Below, piece by piece: positions 61,303 to 64,000 of a stretch of DNA of 64,000 bases. The stretch lies in NCBI GenBank assembly GCA_963827085.1, contig CAWGZY010000005.1:124001-188000 (forward strand), given 5' to 3'. Position 1 is the stretch's first letter. Each line of letters begins with the position of its first letter. Origin of the DNA: JAGVPT01 sp963827085. Its GTDB lineage: Bacteria; Bacteroidota; Ignavibacteria; UBA10030; UBA8401. A program made the position numbers and the translations under genes. The notes beneath the pieces are model-generated. The model saw nothing but the letters and a program-made list of their open reading frames with translations. It was not told where the DNA came from and made no database searches.

Positions 61303-64000
61303 TCATTTGCCAACGAGAATAAACCCGCTCCATTTTGAAGGGAACGCTGTTGACCGGTCGGCGATCATCTGTAACTTCGATTTTCGCAATGCGGAAGAAA
61401 ATGTTTCCCCTTCAAGTAATTGTTCGTAGAAGTCTACCATCAGTTCATTCGTTTGTTTATCGTATACTTTCCACAAAGAGAAAATGATATTGTGAGCGCC
61501 GGAATAGAAGAACCCGCGAGTCATTGCTATTACCCCTTCCCCCTTGACATACTTTCCAAGGCCGCTTTGGCAGCTGCTTAAGACCAGTAAATCTGCATTC
61601 AAGTTTAAGTTATACATTTCGTTCGCGTACAGTACCCCGTCTTCTGTCGTCGATGAGTTTTGAGGCTGAGAAAAAAGAAGCATGGAGAGTTGAGGATGTT
61701 CCTCATTAATATATCCGTGTGTTGCAATGTGTATACATGAATATTTTCCAACATTCATCTTAAAATTTTCTTCGCTTGCATTGTTATATAAAAAACTCGT
61801 TGCCGGTTTTCCCTTCTTTTGGAAGTCTTCGGCTACCAAAGAAACTTCTCGTTCGGAATATTTCAATTCGCTGAATCTTTTGCCATCGACGGTAATTGAG
61901 CGTAAGACTGCTGAGTCTTTTTCTAGTGCCGTAGCATTGGTTGAAAGAAATATCCCATTGCTGTCTGTATCCCGGAAAACCGGCGCAAAGCCGACGAAGC
62001 TTAATTCCTTGGTTGTTGTTGTGTCTTTGTGTTGAAGGCGATTCAAATAGAATGAAGACGAATAAGAATATGATACCTCATATAATTTTAGAAGATACTC
62101 CAACTTTGTGAAGTCCACGGTCTTGTTTATCTGGTGAGGAGCAGTGGAGATAAGGGCTTCAAAAGGAATATAATATAAAGTACAGTCAGGGATAATGATG
62201 AGCCGGTTTTTGCCTGATATCTGTCTTTCCAATGGGCGGATAAGAAGGTCGTACAAATTGCTCCCGGTTCGCACATATTCCATTTCTCCGATGGTTTTTA
62301 TAGATTTGTAAAAAGTTGACGTTAAATGATCGAAATTTGGTGGGATGGGAATTGTGTGGACGTCGAACGACGATTTCGTGATTACAAAGATTGTGAGAGA
62401 ATGTTCACCGACACAATATTCGATTACCCCTGTCCTTGCATCGATCGCACTTTGTATCTTGCTGATTGTTACAGTCTGGTTTTTGTACTTCAATTCATAA
62501 TATTGCGGGTATCTATTTTCAAGGAGAGCCGACAATTTCTGGGCCTCATTGTTAAGAGAGAAACATTTGTCCTGGAGTGTAGTAATTTTTGTGCTGTCTC
62601 TATATTGTTTTTTGTCGTTTTCCTTTTGGAGCTGAGTTTCGTTATAGGCAAGGTCGATTTTCAACACTCTCTCTTTTTCGATGATGGAATCGGGAATGCC
62701 GGAAAATTGTTTTGCCTCGGAGTCATGGATGCCGTCAAGTAATACATTCGCTTTGCTATTTTCCGCGAAATAAAATGCTGCTTCAATGTATTGTCGTTGT
62801 CTAGTCGCTTTAAACAACATCATGCTTACACGAATTGCATTTTGGTACAAAGAGTAGCTTTGCTCTTCAAGAAAGAGTTTTGAGCTTTCGGTAGCAATTT
62901 TTTCCCTCAGCATGTTGAGAATGTTTGCAGCGCATTCATATGTTGCAAGAGCAGTTTGAAGGTCTCGGAGAGCGTGCGATGTGTATAAATAGTATTTTTC
63001 AAACGCGGCCGCTTTTGCCGAGAGTATCTCGATAAGGTTTTTACTATTCGCGACGCTTCCCTCTGTTGGGTTGGAATAAATTGATGAGTCGGTAAATTCT
63101 TGTACTAGAGCATTGATGGATTGCTGATAATACTGCAAGGAGATGGAAGGTTCATTTAAGTGCATATAAACATCTCCGATTCCTTTTAACGTTGCAGCGC
63201 GCTGTGGTCGATTCGGCTCAGGCAGTTTATTGTGAAGGCGAAGAGCCTTGTTAAAGTAATCAAGTGCCCGATCAAAGTTCTTCATTTCTAAATAGGCCGA
63301 TCCGATTTCTGAATATAGACTTGCTACGTCGTTTCGGTCGTCTGACTTTTTTAGGCGCGAGCGCAAGGTCAGTGCTTTTTGGAAGCACTTCATCGAAGCC
63401 GAGAACTCCCGCCGCTTTTTATAAATATTGCCTAATATTTTGTAGGTGTAGGCAAGCTCCGGGTGTTGGTCTCCGACTACCTTTCGATGAATGGTGAGTG
63501 CCTTTTTGGAGTATTGAAGCGCCCTATCCAGGTCATTCTTGTTTGCATAGGCTAGGCCTAATTGCCTAGTATCCAGTGCCATAAATGAGTGTTTGTCGCC
63601 AACGTATTTTTTATCTAACGAGATCGCTTTTTGGTAATATTCAATCGCCTTGTCTAAATCGCCTTCGGCCTCGGACATATTTCCCAATCTAGAGTAGCAG
63701 GCGGCAAGAAATAAATTGTCTTCACCAAATAGCTTATGATAAAGACTTACTGCTTCTGTAAGATGGGTAATTGCCTGCATATGGTCGCCTTTTTCGGAGT
63801 ATGTCAATCCGAGCCATTCATGGCAATCGGCGACAATGGAGAGGTATTTTTTATCACCGTCATTGACCAATGAATATGCCCGCAAGAAATAACCCAATGC
63901 AACATCAAAATCGCTTCGAAGAAAAGATACATATCCGATTCCTATGAAAGTAAGGCTGAGATTAAAATGGTCATCATCATTTATGATCGTGTAAACCCTT
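61303..64000 (-). CDS. TPR-CHAT caspase-like protease (5' end beyond window)
   Basis: The frame is open to the window edge, so at least 899 residues with the N-terminus missing. The visible first half is a run of about ten tetratricopeptide repeats, including SALYHKLFGE-like units such as LDRALQYSKKALTIHRKV and FDRALDYFNKALRLHNKL. A helical linker follows, then the C-terminal CHAT domain with the protease dyad: His in HIATHG (codon 61717-61719) and Cys in LSSCQSG (codon 61570-61572). Both are intact, so it should be active. TPR-CHAT proteins cleave partner proteins upon activation. It converges on a sigma/anti-sigma pair. Confidence 0.9.
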   Translation of the reverse strand, partial: RVYTIINDDDHFNLSLTFIGIGYVSFLRSDFDVALGYFLRAYSLVNDGDKKYLSIVADCHEWLGLTYSEKGDHMQAITHLTEAVSLYHKLFGEDNLFLAACYSRLGNMSEAEGDLDKAIEYYQKAISLDKKYVGDKHSFMALDTRQLGLAYANKNDLDRALQYSKKALTIHRKVVGDQHPELAYTYKILGNIYKKRREFSASMKCFQKALTLRSRLKKSDDRNDVASLYSEIGSAYLEMKNFDRALDYFNKALRLHNKLPEPNRPQRAATLKGIGDVYMHLNEPSISLQYYQQSINALVQEFTDSSIYSNPTEGSVANSKNLIEILSAKAAAFEKYYLYTSHALRDLQTALATYECAANILNMLREKIATESSKLFLEEQSYSLYQNAIRVSMMLFKATRQRQYIEAAFYFAENSKANVLLDGIHDSEAKQFSGIPDSIIEKERVLKIDLAYNETQLQKENDKKQYRDSTKITTLQDKCFSLNNEAQKLSALLENRYPQYYELKYKNQTVTISKIQSAIDARTGVIEYCVGEHSLTIFVITKSSFDVHTIPIPPNFDHLTSTFYKSIKTIGEMEYVRTGSNLYDLLIRPLERQISGKNRLIIIPDCTLYYIPFEALISTAPHQINKTVDFTKLEYLLKLYEVSYSYSSSFYLNRLQHKDTTTTKELSFVGFAPVFRDTDSNGIFLSTNATALEKDSAVLRSITVDGKRFSELKYSEREVSLVAEDFQKKGKPATSFLYNNASEENFKMNVGKYSCIHIATHGYINEEHPQLSMLLFSQPQNSSTTEDGVLYANEMYNLNLNADLLVLSSCQSGLGKYVKGEGVIAMTRGFFYSGAHNIIFSLWKVYDKQTNELMVDFYEQLLEGETFSSALRKSKLQMIADRSTAFPSKWSGFILVGK

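Noticed and set aside
59739..64000. Type III-E CRISPR locus
   Set aside because: No Cas7-11, Cas1/Cas2 or repeat array is visible; only the protease-sigma type parts are present.

Overview
The window looks like chromosomal DNA from a member of the FCB group, most probably an Ignavibacteriota or Chlorobiota-like lineage. The case rests on a secreted protein with a type IX secretion (T9SS) C-terminal sorting domain (NPFNPAT motif), a GWxTD-domain protein, a KorAB 2-oxoacid:ferredoxin oxidoreductase, a small histone H1-like protein, two FeoA genes beside FeoB, and the general metabolic gene set. The assignment is inferred from gene content; no rRNA gene is present.

Layout. 1-4966 is a chromosomal integron: an IntI-type integrase on the + strand and, diverging from it on the - strand, at least six cassettes separated by near-uniform 158-159 bp attC sites. 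The cassettes carry a lipoprotein, a PLD-like protein, an outer-membrane beta-barrel and a small membrane protein. Two further cassettes have no convincing gene but are homologous to each other. 5195-14771 is sugar metabolism: a GH2 glycosidase with discoidin modules, a Gfo/Idh/MocA oxidoreductase, a GH31 alpha-glucosidase and a phosphofructokinase. 14881-24260 holds an aldo/keto reductase, a methyltransferase, a frameshifted M16 protease and its partner, a CBS protein, Aat, PurC, and an Mrp-NifU iron-sulfur pair. 24285-37357 runs mostly on the - strand: FtsE, PdxA, GWxTD protein, an internally deleted FAD oxidase remnant, a SerA-like dehydrogenase, two thioredoxin-fold proteins, PepA, a DHH phosphoesterase, KorAB and CcdA. 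37522-42699 is an arginine operon (argC-argJ-argB-argR-argG) with probable ARG boxes. 42871-46777 has YchF, a T9SS-sorted protein and a SufT-like protein. 46930-52651 is an iron locus (fur-feoA-feoA-feoB-small Cys-rich protein, then a TonB receptor). 52932-59186 has an SDR, a degenerate CPBP protein, a deoxyhypusine-synthase-like protein beside a histone H1-like protein, an ECF sigma/anti-sigma pair, rpsU and a zinc-ribbon protein. After a CAU tRNA comes the last module: a divergent sigma-like protein, a zinc-finger membrane anti-sigma and a convergent TPR-CHAT protease that runs off the right edge.

Intergenic DNA is unusually rich in palindromic repeats. These include a MITE-like family with two nearly full copies (20302-20460 and 40282-40431) and several core-only relatives. 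No transposase gene, rRNA gene or CRISPR array was found.

The two most interesting regions are the integron, with its duplicated promoter-like ORF-less cassettes, and the sigma/anti-sigma/TPR-CHAT module at the right edge. The latter has the same kinds of parts as the protease-sigma arm of the type III-E CRISPR 'Craspase' system but has no CRISPR genes in view.
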